Of a stretch of DNA of 16,896 nt, positions 1-6,490 are shown in pieces; positions within the stretch are counted from its first letter, which is position 1; every line of letters begins with the position of its first letter. This stretch comes from Alphaproteobacteria bacterium (GTDB taxonomy: Bacteria; Pseudomonadota; Alphaproteobacteria; CAAGCB01; CAG-977): the NCBI GenBank assembly GCA_021639925.1, contig JAJXEL010000013.1, forward strand, positions 1-16,896, written 5' to 3'. The notes beneath the pieces are model-generated. The model searched no databases. It was given only the letters and a program-made list of their open reading frames with translations, and was not told the DNA's origin. Position numbers and translations under genes: made by a program.

Positions 1-1
1 G

Positions 2-1063
2 CGTGAAAAATACGGCTTAAAACGACTGGAAGGCAATCAGGGTGATATCGTTGATGCGGCTTTTGCCCGTCTGCTGGCGCGTCCCGTTGAACGGGATACG
101 ACGGTTTTGGTGCCGGATCCGTCTTACGGCCCGAAAATCGCGGCCGTCTTAAACGCCGTTTACGCTTGCGGCGTAAAAAAGCCCGCCGGCGAATTTTCCG
201 TCTGCCGCTTTTCGGCGGGAAAAAGCGAATACGGCGGATTGAACCAAGTCGTCAGGGAAGACGGCGAATACAGGCTGTATATCGGAACAAAAGAAATACG
301 GATTCCCGTCAAAGCCGGCGATATGTTCGAAGAAATGCATTACGATTACGCCGACGCCGTCCGTTATGCGGCGCAGGTGTTTCGTCAGGCGGCGGCAAAA
401 AAGTACAACCGGGTCGTGTTTGCTTTTGACGAATCGGATTTATACGACGCTCCCGTTGTCAGGGCGGTCAGAAACGAGGCTTTGAAATTAAAAAAAGTCG
501 AAGGAGAAGATTTTTTGATTATGAAGCCCGACGCGGCGGCGGTGATGATGTTTACCGCGCCTTTGCCCGGCGGGACGTGTTATGCGTATGACAATTTATG
601 GGGCGATATTGTTTCGGACGCGATGGATCTGGGCGCCAGCATTGCTTCGGTTAATTCCGTGATTTTGCTGGCGGACGGCCGCGTGTGGCCGGAAATGGGC
701 GGCGCGGGGACGGCGCCGGATTTAATGGAGCTGGCCAAAAAAGAAGGATTCCTGCGCTATGATCCGATCCCGGTGATCGAAGGGCTGGCAATCGGGTTTT
801 CTCAGGCGGCTGTGGCGGAACCGGAAAACCGGCCGCTGAAATCCTATGCGCAGGCGCTGCATGAAGCGTATATCAATGTTTTGAAAAAAGGCATTGCTCC
901 GCCGGATTTGGTGTCAAAACTGAAATCAAAACAAAAAACGGGCGTTGACACGGCTTCGTTTGTCAAAGCGGTAAGGGTAGAATTGTTAACTCTTTTAGGG
1001 TTAAAAGAAGAAGCTGCGGCGCAAACGCTGGAACTGCAACAAACGTTAAGGGAAATCAGATGA
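2..1063 (+). CDS. Isocitrate dehydrogenase-like protein (isocitrate/isopropylmalate dehydrogenase family), 5' end cut by window edge
   Basis: The frame is open from base 2; the in-frame TTG at 107 is internal, so the true start lies left of the window. Numbering from the first codon at base 2, VLVPDPSYGPKI (about residues 35-46) sits where the family has its first strand and GDGIGPE. REDGEYRLY (about 85-93) matches RENxEDLY with the catalytic Tyr kept. DNLWGDIVSD (about 197-206) matches NLYGDIISD with its metal-binding Asp residues, and AGTAPD (about 235-240) replaces HGTAPD. The later helical part also resembles the rickettsial NADP-IDH. Oddities: the His of HGTAP is Ala, the usual catalytic Lys position appears to be acidic (FDESDLYD), and the stretch holding the substrate Ser/Arg residues is about 65 residues shorter than in the rickettsial enzyme. 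It overlaps gltA by ATGA, so the two are probably co-translated. The family is fairly sure from the DNLWGDIVSD region; IDH activity is doubtful. It may be a second, degenerate domain of a longer protein. Confidence 0.62.
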   Translation, partial: REKYGLKRLEGNQGDIVDAAFARLLARPVERDTTVLVPDPSYGPKIAAVLNAVYACGVKKPAGEFSVCRFSAGKSEYGGLNQVVREDGEYRLYIGTKEIRIPVKAGDMFEEMHYDYADAVRYAAQVFRQAAAKKYNRVVFAFDESDLYDAPVVRAVRNEALKLKKVEGEDFLIMKPDAAAVMMFTAPLPGGTCYAYDNLWGDIVSDAMDLGASIASVNSVILLADGRVWPEMGGAGTAPDLMELAKKEGFLRYDPIPVIEGLAIGFSQAAVAEPENRPLKSYAQALHEAYINVLKKGIAPPDLVSKLKSKQKTGVDTASFVKAVRVELLTLLGLKEEAAAQTLELQQTLREIR

Positions 1064-2355
1064 CGGTAAAAACGGTAAAGCTGGAATACGACGGGAAAGA
1101 ACTGGAACTGCCCGTTTTATATTCGACGACGGGGGAAGGGTGCATAGATATTTCCGAACTGAGGGCAAAAACGGGCCTGACGACTTTGGATCCGGGGTTT
1201 GGCAATACGGCGGCCTGCGTCAGTAAAATTACATATGTCAACGGGGAAAAGGGCATTTTGCGTTATCGCGGCATTCCGATTGAAACGGTCGCCGAAAAAA
1301 TGACGTTTGTTGAAACGGCATGGCTGCTGATTTACGGGCGTCTGCCGACAATGGCGGAAATGAAGGCGTTCAGCACGCGTTTAACAAACAGCGAATTGCT
1401 GCACGAAGGGCTGCTGCATCATTTCGACGCTTTTCCGCCCAACGGACAGCCGATGTCGATTTTATCGGCGGTTGTTAATTCTTTGATTTGCTATTCTCCG
1501 GAAATTATGAATACGACGGACGAAGAAGCGATGCGCAGCGCTGTCGCGGCGATTATTTCCAAAGTCCGCACGATCGCCGCGTTTTCTTATCGCAAGGCGA
1601 TGGGGCTGCCGTTCGTTTATCCCGATCCGGCGCGCAGTTATTGTGAAAATTTTCTGCATATGATGTTTTCCATTCCGCACCGGCCGCACCAGCCGACGCC
1701 GGAAGCGGTCAGGGCGCTGAACCTGTTTTTAATGCTGCACGCGGACCATGAACAGAATTGTTCGACTTCGACGGTGCGGATCGTCGGGTCGGCGGAAACG
1801 AATTTGTTTTCTTCGGTCGCGTCGGGAATTTGCGCTTTGTGGGGGAAACTGCACGGCGGGGCGAATGTCGCCGTGTTTGAAATGTTGTCGCGGCTGGCAA
1901 AAGGAGATGAGGATATCGCTTCTTTTATTGAAAGAGTAAAACGAAAGCAGGCGCGTCTGATGGGATTCGGGCACAGGGTTTATAAGACGTTTGACCCGCG
2001 GGCGAAGATTTTGAAAAAAGCCGTTTTCGACCTTTTGGAAACCGAACGGGTGGACGATCCGTTGATTGAAGTCGCCTTGAAATTGGAAGAAGCCGCTTTA
2101 AAAGACAGCTATTTTAAAGACCGCCATTTGTATCCGAACGTTGATTTTTATTCGGGCATGATTTTGCGCGCTTTGCGGATTCCGCTGAATATGTACACGG
2201 TTATGTTTGCGATCGGCCGCGTGCCGGGCTGGATAGCCCACTGGCGCGAAGGCAACGAGGGTCCGCGCCGTCTGGCCCGTCCGCGCCAGCTGTATCAGGG
2301 TCCCGTGGAAACGCCGTTTATACCGCTTGACCTGCGGCATGATGAAGAACTTTAA
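1060..2355 (+). CDS. gltA: Citrate synthase
   Basis: Condenses oxaloacetate and acetyl-CoA to citrate, the entry step of the TCA cycle, in the cytoplasm. The 431-residue length fits bacterial hexameric-type GltA (E. coli has 427). Visible motifs are HADHEQN (227-233), LHGGAN (264-269) with catalytic H265, GFGHRVYKTFDPRA (302-315) with H305, YPNVDFYSG (358-366) with D362, a conserved Arg in GRVPGWIAHW, and RPRQLY near the C-terminus. All three catalytic residues are therefore present. One oddity is GKLHGGAN where GPLHGGAN is usual: a Lys (K263) two residues before the catalytic His. The ATG overlaps the stop of the preceding IDH-like gene (ATGA), which indicates translational coupling. Its own stop overlaps the ribosome binding site of the following fic-merR gene, so the three genes very likely share one transcript whose promoter is outside the window. 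Confidence 0.97.
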   Translation: MTVKTVKLEYDGKELELPVLYSTTGEGCIDISELRAKTGLTTLDPGFGNTAACVSKITYVNGEKGILRYRGIPIETVAEKMTFVETAWLLIYGRLPTMAEMKAFSTRLTNSELLHEGLLHHFDAFPPNGQPMSILSAVVNSLICYSPEIMNTTDEEAMRSAVAAIISKVRTIAAFSYRKAMGLPFVYPDPARSYCENFLHMMFSIPHRPHQPTPEAVRALNLFLMLHADHEQNCSTSTVRIVGSAETNLFSSVASGICALWGKLHGGANVAVFEMLSRLAKGDEDIASFIERVKRKQARLMGFGHRVYKTFDPRAKILKKAVFDLLETERVDDPLIEVALKLEEAALKDSYFKDRHLYPNVDFYSGMILRALRIPLNMYTVMFAIGRVPGWIAHWREGNEGPRRLARPRQLYQGPVETPFIPLDLRHDEEL

Positions 2356-2366
2356 GGAGTACGGGT

Positions 2367-3350
2367 ATGATTTATCAACATCTGAGCGCTAAAAAAAGCG
2401 AACTGGACAAGTTGCCCGTTCTGCCTGCCGACGCGCAGGAAGAGTTAAGAAAAAAAGTCGAACTGGAAATTGCTTATGTCGGCGGCGTTTTTGACGGTTC
2501 GGCCCTGACGCGCAAAGAAACGGCCGGGATTTTGTATGAAGACAAAACCGTCGAAAAACATTCGCTGACCGAACATATTCAGGCTTTGAACGCCGCTAAA
2601 GTGTTCGAAATGATTTCAGAATTGGCACTGAAAGTGAATCATCAGATTGACGACAGCGACGTAAAAAATATTCATCGTATCGTCGTGCGCAATCTGGACG
2701 ATAAAAACGGCGGCATGTACCGCGGGTTTAAACGGAATTTTCCCGTCGGCACGCACGAAATGCCCGATTCTGCGCGCGTTCAGCGCATGATGAACGATTT
2801 CGGCATGTGGCTGTTTGCCGCGCGTACGCTGCACCCCGCGGCTTTGGCGGCTGAAGCGCATCTGCGGCTGATGTCCATTCAGCCGTTCGGAATGGGAAAT
2901 GCCTGTACGGCGCGTTTTTTAATGAACCTGATTTTAATGCGTCATAATTATCCGCCCGCTTTGTTTTCCCGGCGCGAAAAAAAAGAATATTGGGATACGT
3001 TGGAAAATGCAATTTTTAAAAACGACCGGACCGGGTATGACAAATTAATCAGCCGGGCGGTCAACAGGGCTTTGGAAACATATATTCAGGCCGCTTCGCA
3101 CCGCGTTTTTGAAGAAACGGACCGCGATCCTTATTTTCTGCGCATCGGCCAGCTGGCCAAAGAAACGGGCGAACGCGTATCGACGCTGCGTTACTGGACG
3201 GGGCTGGGGTTGTTGGAAACGGCCGGCAAGACGTCGGCGGATTATACGCTGTATTCTTCGGAAATTTTGCCGCGTATCAAACGGCTGAAAGAATTAAAGG
3301 AACAGCGTTTTACATTGGAAGAAATCCGCGCCAAACTGCGTGAAGAATAG
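2367..3350 (+). CDS. Fic-domain protein with eroded catalytic motif fused to C-terminal MerR-type DNA-binding domain
   Basis: 327 residues in two parts. Residues about 30-240 follow the Fic fold: an N-terminal helix with VFDGS (41-45) where class II Fic proteins carry the inhibitory S/TxxxEGN, a flap region GMYRGFKRNFPVGTHEMP (116-133), and the core motif at 172-183. That motif reads QPFGMGNACTAR instead of HPFxD/EGNGRxxR: the catalytic His is Gln, the Mg-binding acid is Met, and GNGR is GNAC; only the final Arg remains. Residues about 256-327 are a MerR-type winged helix (LRIGQLAKETGERVSTLRYW, then GLL, then a YSSEILPRIKRLKEL helix). Active Fic proteins transfer AMP to target proteins; this one probably cannot. 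MerR domains are normally N-terminal, so I infer a transcription regulator using a dead Fic domain for sensing or dimerisation. AAGGAG at 2354-2359, inside the gltA stop, fixes the start. Confidence 0.8.
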   Translation: MIYQHLSAKKSELDKLPVLPADAQEELRKKVELEIAYVGGVFDGSALTRKETAGILYEDKTVEKHSLTEHIQALNAAKVFEMISELALKVNHQIDDSDVKNIHRIVVRNLDDKNGGMYRGFKRNFPVGTHEMPDSARVQRMMNDFGMWLFAARTLHPAALAAEAHLRLMSIQPFGMGNACTARFLMNLILMRHNYPPALFSRREKKEYWDTLENAIFKNDRTGYDKLISRAVNRALETYIQAASHRVFEETDRDPYFLRIGQLAKETGERVSTLRYWTGLGLLETAGKTSADYTLYSSEILPRIKRLKELKEQRFTLEEIRAKLREE

Positions 3351-3488
3351 TTTTTACCGGAATATCCGCCGTCGGAATACAATCAAAAGGAAGTGGCGCG
3401 CGACAGGCTCGCCTAATGTCTGAATACCGGTTTTTGATATTTTTGAGTACAGTGTTATCGGGTTAAACGGTAAGACAAGGAGATCTGT
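3351..3488 (+). other. Intergenic stretch with short repeats and a possible 16-residue ORF
   Basis: A 138-base gap between fic-merR and the next gene. It holds the 7-mer CGGAATA twice (3358-3364 and 3373-3379). The first copy lies inside the dyad CGGA-ATA-TCCG (3358-3368). A tiny ORF at 3416-3466 (MSEYRFLIFLSTVLSG) is hydrophobic but has no clear ribosome binding site. TTGATA (3434-3439) and TTGAGT (3443-3448) resemble -35 boxes, but no good -10 sits at the right spacing. A promoter for the downstream gene is plausible here but I cannot place it. The repeats could serve as an operator; this is a guess. Confidence 0.25.
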
Positions 3489-3845
3489 ATGTCTGTTGAT
3501 GAACGGCTTGTTGCGAAAAAAATGGCAAAAGCTTTAGCTTTTTTATGTTTAAACGAACATTTTAAACTGCCTTTGCATAACGGTAACAACCCCGTTTCGA
3601 AAACGGGCGATTATACCGACGTTTTCATTACGGACGCCGAAGGCCGTCAGATGATCTGGTGCCAGACTTGCCGCGTTTCATATCATGAACGTGAAATGAT
3701 GGTGGAAGACGTCGCTAACGGCATTTATGATTTTTTACTGAATATTGAAACGGATTCTTATGCCCGTCGGCTGGAAGACGCTTACCGCGCTTCCGTGCAC
3801 TGGAAAGAATCGGGGTACAAAAAAAAGCCTAAAAAGAAAGCGTAA
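3489..3845 (+). CDS. Small conserved-looking protein of unknown function
   Basis: 118 residues, soluble, with no signal peptide or membrane segment. The start is set by AAGGAG at 3477-3482, six bases before the ATG. The core (about residues 22-82) has the pattern NEHFKLPLHNG, KTGDYTDVFITDAEGRQMIW, then a helix REMMVEDVANGIYDFLL. From memory this resembles short alphaproteobacterial proteins reading LHAGxxPVTxTGDYSDVxVVDAEGRxIPW and ending in a VVNRLYTF helix, whose function I do not know. WCQTCR (57-62) carries a CxxC pair that I do not recall in those relatives. The tail (about 110-118) is very lysine-rich and may contact nucleic acid or simply be disordered. It precedes hisZ by 41 bases in the same direction, so the two may be co-transcribed. 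No function is assigned. Confidence 0.8.
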   Translation: MSVDERLVAKKMAKALAFLCLNEHFKLPLHNGNNPVSKTGDYTDVFITDAEGRQMIWCQTCRVSYHEREMMVEDVANGIYDFLLNIETDSYARRLEDAYRASVHWKESGYKKKPKKKA

Positions 3846-3886
3846 TTTTTTTTGTTTCTTTTAAATCGGATTCAAGGTAAAACAAA

Positions 3887-5083
3887 ATGTATGTTTTAAC
3901 CGACGGATCTGATTTTAAAATGAAAAAATCTGCCTGTTGCGGGCTGCTGCCCGTTGGAATGACGGACGTTCTGCCTCCCTTTGTTGACGCCGAGGCCGAA
4001 GCTGTCGAAAAAGCGACGGGCGTTTTTCAAAGCTGCGGTTATCAGCGCGTCGCGCCGCCGCTGCTGGAATTTGAAGAAACGCTGTTGTCCGAAAAATATA
4101 ATGACCTGTCAACCCAGACGTTTCGCGTAACGGACGCGGTGTCCGGCAAAATCATGGGGCTGCGCGCCGATATGACGCCGCAGATCAGCCGGATTGCGGC
4201 AACGCGCTTGCAAAACGAACCCCGGCCGCTGCGTCTGGCTTATGCGGGGCATGTCGTGCGCATGTTTCCGACGCAGCTTAATCCGTCGCGCCAGATTTTG
4301 CAGGTCGGGGCGGAGCTGATCGGGGCCGATTGCGCCAAAGCCGACGCCGAAATTATTCTGCTGGCGGCTGAAACGCTGGAAAAACTGGGCGTGCCGTCTT
4401 TTGTGTTCGATTTAAATCTGCCGACGTTGTTCCCGGCGTTGTGCGCGGCCTGCGGTATTGACAAAGACGACCGCGAAAAAATGTCGGTCCTTCTTAATCA
4501 AAAAGATTTTTCCGCCGCTTTGGCCGTTTTGGAAACGACAAATAAAAAAGCGCGCGACGCAAAGTCCGTTTTCGCTTCTTTGTTTCAGGCCTTCGGCGAT
4601 TGCGGCCGCGTGCTGGAAATACTGCGGCCTTTGCCTTTGCCGGAAGAAGCCGCCGCGGAACGCGCCCGGCTGGAAGAAGTCGCCGCTTTGCTGAAAAAGG
4701 AAAAACAGAATCTTTCTTTAACGGCGGACGTTTTGGAAAACCGGGGATTTGAATATCACTGCGGCGTCGGTTTTTCGATTTTTTCCAAACAAAGCGGACG
4801 CGAACTGGGGCGCGGCGGGCGGTATATCGCCGGCATTGACGGCGCTTTGTCCGAACCGGCGGCCGGCGTGACGCTATTTATGGCCGATATTTTGGCCGTT
4901 TTGGAAAAAAATGAAACAAAAACGCGCGTTTATGTTCCTGTTGACGTTTCTTTTTCGCAAACGGCGGATTTGCGCGCCAAAGGATATGTCGCCGTCTGCG
5001 GGGTCAGGCCCGGCGGACGCGAAGAAGCACGGCGGCTGCAATGCAGCTGTATTTACACGGGCGGCCGGGTGCAGCCGCTTTAG
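3887..5083 (+). CDS. hisZ: ATP phosphoribosyltransferase regulatory subunit HisZ
   Basis: HisZ is a histidyl-tRNA synthetase paralogue without aminoacylation activity. It pairs with the short form of HisG to make and regulate ATP phosphoribosyltransferase, the first step of histidine synthesis. The 398-residue protein opens with GLLPVGMTDVLPP (19-31), then shows LRADMTPQISRIAATRL (92-108), the class II motif 2 region as found in HisZ, and QVGAELIG (139-146). YHCGVGFSIFSKQSGRELGRGGRY follows near residue 290. The length is typical of HisZ and it lacks the C-terminal anticodon-binding domain of HisRS. AAGG at 3874-3877 supports the ATG at 3887; the in-frame ATG at 3920 (M12) is closer to the usual family start but has no ribosome binding site. 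It lies directly before purA, a pairing common in alphaproteobacteria. hisG is not in the window. Confidence 0.93.
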   Translation: MYVLTDGSDFKMKKSACCGLLPVGMTDVLPPFVDAEAEAVEKATGVFQSCGYQRVAPPLLEFEETLLSEKYNDLSTQTFRVTDAVSGKIMGLRADMTPQISRIAATRLQNEPRPLRLAYAGHVVRMFPTQLNPSRQILQVGAELIGADCAKADAEIILLAAETLEKLGVPSFVFDLNLPTLFPALCAACGIDKDDREKMSVLLNQKDFSAALAVLETTNKKARDAKSVFASLFQAFGDCGRVLEILRPLPLPEEAAAERARLEEVAALLKKEKQNLSLTADVLENRGFEYHCGVGFSIFSKQSGRELGRGGRYIAGIDGALSEPAAGVTLFMADILAVLEKNETKTRVYVPVDVSFSQTADLRAKGYVAVCGVRPGGREEARRLQCSCIYTGGRVQPL

Positions 5084-5109
5084 CTTAATTTTTTTAAGGA
5101 GCAGAAAAT

Positions 5110-6399
5110 ATGACCAATATCGTAATCATCGGCGCCCAGTGGGGCGATGAAGGCAAAGGAAAAATTGTCGATCTGATGAGCGAAAAAGCCGACGTCGTCG
5201 TTCGTTTCCAAGGCGGAAACAATGCCGGACATACATTGGTGGTTGATGGGGTAACCTATAAATTGTCTTTGCTGCCGTCGGGGATTGTCCGCGGTAAAAT
5301 GTCTGTCGTCGGCAACGGCGTCGTTGTCGATCCGTGGGCTTTGCGCGACGAAATCGGCCGTGTCAGCGCTTTGGGCACGAAAGTGACGCCCGATGTTTTA
5401 AAAATTTCGGATCAGGCGACGTTGATTCTGCCGCTGCACCGCGAATTAGACCAGATGAGCGAAGCCGCTGCCGGAAAAGGAAAAATCGGCACGACGGGGC
5501 GCGGAATCGGTCCGGCGTATCAGGATAAAGTCGCCCGCCGCGCGATCCGTGTCGGCGATCTGGCCGAAAAGGAATCTCTGCCGGCGAAAGTGGATAACCT
5601 GCTGTTGTTCCATAACGCTTTGCGCAAAGGCTGGGGACAGCCGGAAATCGACAAAGCCGATTTGATGCAAAAGCTTGATGAAATTGCCGAATTCATTCTG
5701 CCGTTTGCCGTGCCGGCATGGAAAATCTTGTCCGAACAGGTTAAGGGCGGCAAAACCCTGTTGTTTGAAGGCGCTCAGGCAACCATGCTGGACAATGATT
5801 TCGGGACATATCCGTTTGTGACGTCTTCGAACACGATTGCCGGCCAGGCCGCTGTCGGATCGGGCGTCGGCATGAGGGATATTGATAAAGTGATCGGCGT
5901 TGTCAAAGCTTATACGACGCGCGTCGGTTCCGGTCCGTTCCCGACGGAATTGTTTGACGAAGACGGCGACCGTATCCGCGAAGTCGGCCGCGAATTCGGA
6001 ACGGTAACGGGGCGACCGCGCCGCTGCGGCTGGTTTGATGCGGTGCTGGTGCGTCAGGCGATCGCTGTCAACGGTGTGCAGAATCTGGCGGTGATGAAGC
6101 TGGACATTCTGGACCAGTTTGATGAAGTCAAAGTTTGTGTCGGATATGAATATAACGGGCAGAAACTGGATTATTATCCGATGCAAATGAATGCGCAGGC
6201 GGGCGTAAAACCGGTTTATGAAACGCTGCCGGGGTGGAAATCGTCGACTTACGGTATCCGGGAATATGACAAATTGCCGGAAAACGCCAAAAAGTACATT
6301 GCCAGGCTGGAAGAACTGCTGGGCGTGAAAATCGGCATGATATCGACCAGTCCGGAACGCGAAGATACGATCGTTCGTTATGATCCGTATGAAAAATAA
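5110..6399 (+). CDS. purA: Adenylosuccinate synthetase
   Basis: Couples IMP, aspartate and GTP to adenylosuccinate, the first committed step from IMP to AMP, in the cytoplasm. At 429 residues it has the normal bacterial length. Key motifs are GAQWGDEGKGK (8-18) with catalytic D13, GGNNAGHT (35-42) with H41, the IMP-binding GTTGRGIGPAY (about 127-137), EGAQATMLDNDFGTYP in the middle, TGRPRRCGWFDAV (about 300-312), and the C-terminal STSPERED (about 412-419) of the guanine-binding site. AAGGAG lies about eight bases before the ATG. It follows hisZ by 26 bases, with no terminator between, so hisZ-purA looks like an operon. A strong intrinsic terminator lies 37 bases after its stop. Confidence 0.98.
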   Translation: MTNIVIIGAQWGDEGKGKIVDLMSEKADVVVRFQGGNNAGHTLVVDGVTYKLSLLPSGIVRGKMSVVGNGVVVDPWALRDEIGRVSALGTKVTPDVLKISDQATLILPLHRELDQMSEAAAGKGKIGTTGRGIGPAYQDKVARRAIRVGDLAEKESLPAKVDNLLLFHNALRKGWGQPEIDKADLMQKLDEIAEFILPFAVPAWKILSEQVKGGKTLLFEGAQATMLDNDFGTYPFVTSSNTIAGQAAVGSGVGMRDIDKVIGVVKAYTTRVGSGPFPTELFDEDGDRIREVGREFGTVTGRPRRCGWFDAVLVRQAIAVNGVQNLAVMKLDILDQFDEVKVCVGYEYNGQKLDYYPMQMNAQAGVKPVYETLPGWKSSTYGIREYDKLPENAKKYIARLEELLGVKIGMISTSPEREDTIVRYDPYEK

Positions 6400-6415
6400 T
6401 AAAAAACTTTTTATT

Positions 6416-6424
6416 TGATATAAA
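6416..6424 (+). promoter_or_regulatory. Possible extended -10 promoter element before the kinase-like gene
   Basis: TGATATAAA gives the TGn extension plus a five-of-six match to TATAAT, in an A/T-rich stretch after the purA stop. No convincing -35 box is seen, which extended -10 promoters can lack. If used, transcription would start near 6431 and pass through the terminator hairpin before reaching the kinase-like gene. The call rests on sequence resemblance only. Confidence 0.3.
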
Positions 6425-6436
6425 TTATGTAAAATA

Positions 6437-6473
6437 GGGGGATAAGCAGAATGCTTTTCCCCCTTGTTTTTTT
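6437..6473 (+). terminator. Intrinsic terminator after purA
   Basis: GGGGGA-T-AAGCA (6437-6448), loop GAA (6449-6451), TGCTT-T-TCCCCC (6452-6463): eleven base pairs with one T-T mismatch, followed by TTGTTTTTTT (6464-6473). This is a textbook rho-independent terminator for the hisZ-purA transcript. The T-tract ends only 17 bases before the next start codon, so it also lies in the leader region of the kinase-like gene. Confidence 0.9.
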
Positions 6474-6481
6474 ATGACCAG

Positions 6482-6486
6482 AAGGA
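6482..6486 (+). promoter_or_regulatory. Ribosome binding site deciding the start of the kinase-like gene
   Basis: AAGGA lies four bases before the ATG at 6491 and one base before the ATG at 6488, so 6491 is preferred although the spacing is short. It rules out the upstream in-frame TTG at 6464, which lies in the terminator T-tract and has no ribosome binding site. Confidence 0.55.
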
Positions 6487-6490
6487 AATG

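Noticed and set aside
107..109. TTG as the start of the IDH-like gene
   Set aside because: The frame is open to the left edge with plausible protein sequence before it (REKYGLKRLEG), and no ribosome binding site precedes the TTG.
3394..3412. GGCG...CGCC hairpin in the gap after fic-merR as a terminator
   Set aside because: Only four base pairs plus two beyond a mismatch, with no T-tract after it.
3887..5083. hisZ as a true histidyl-tRNA synthetase
   Set aside because: The C-terminal anticodon-binding domain is missing, the length and LRADMTPQ motif fit HisZ, and it neighbours purA as hisZ commonly does.
5446..6186. A 246-codon minus-strand reading frame inside purA
   Set aside because: Antisense to a fully conserved purA, rich in His/Arg as expected for a shadow frame.
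6464..6466. TTG as the start of the kinase-like gene
   Set aside because: It lies in the T-tract of the purA terminator with no ribosome binding site; ATG at 6491 has AAGGA.
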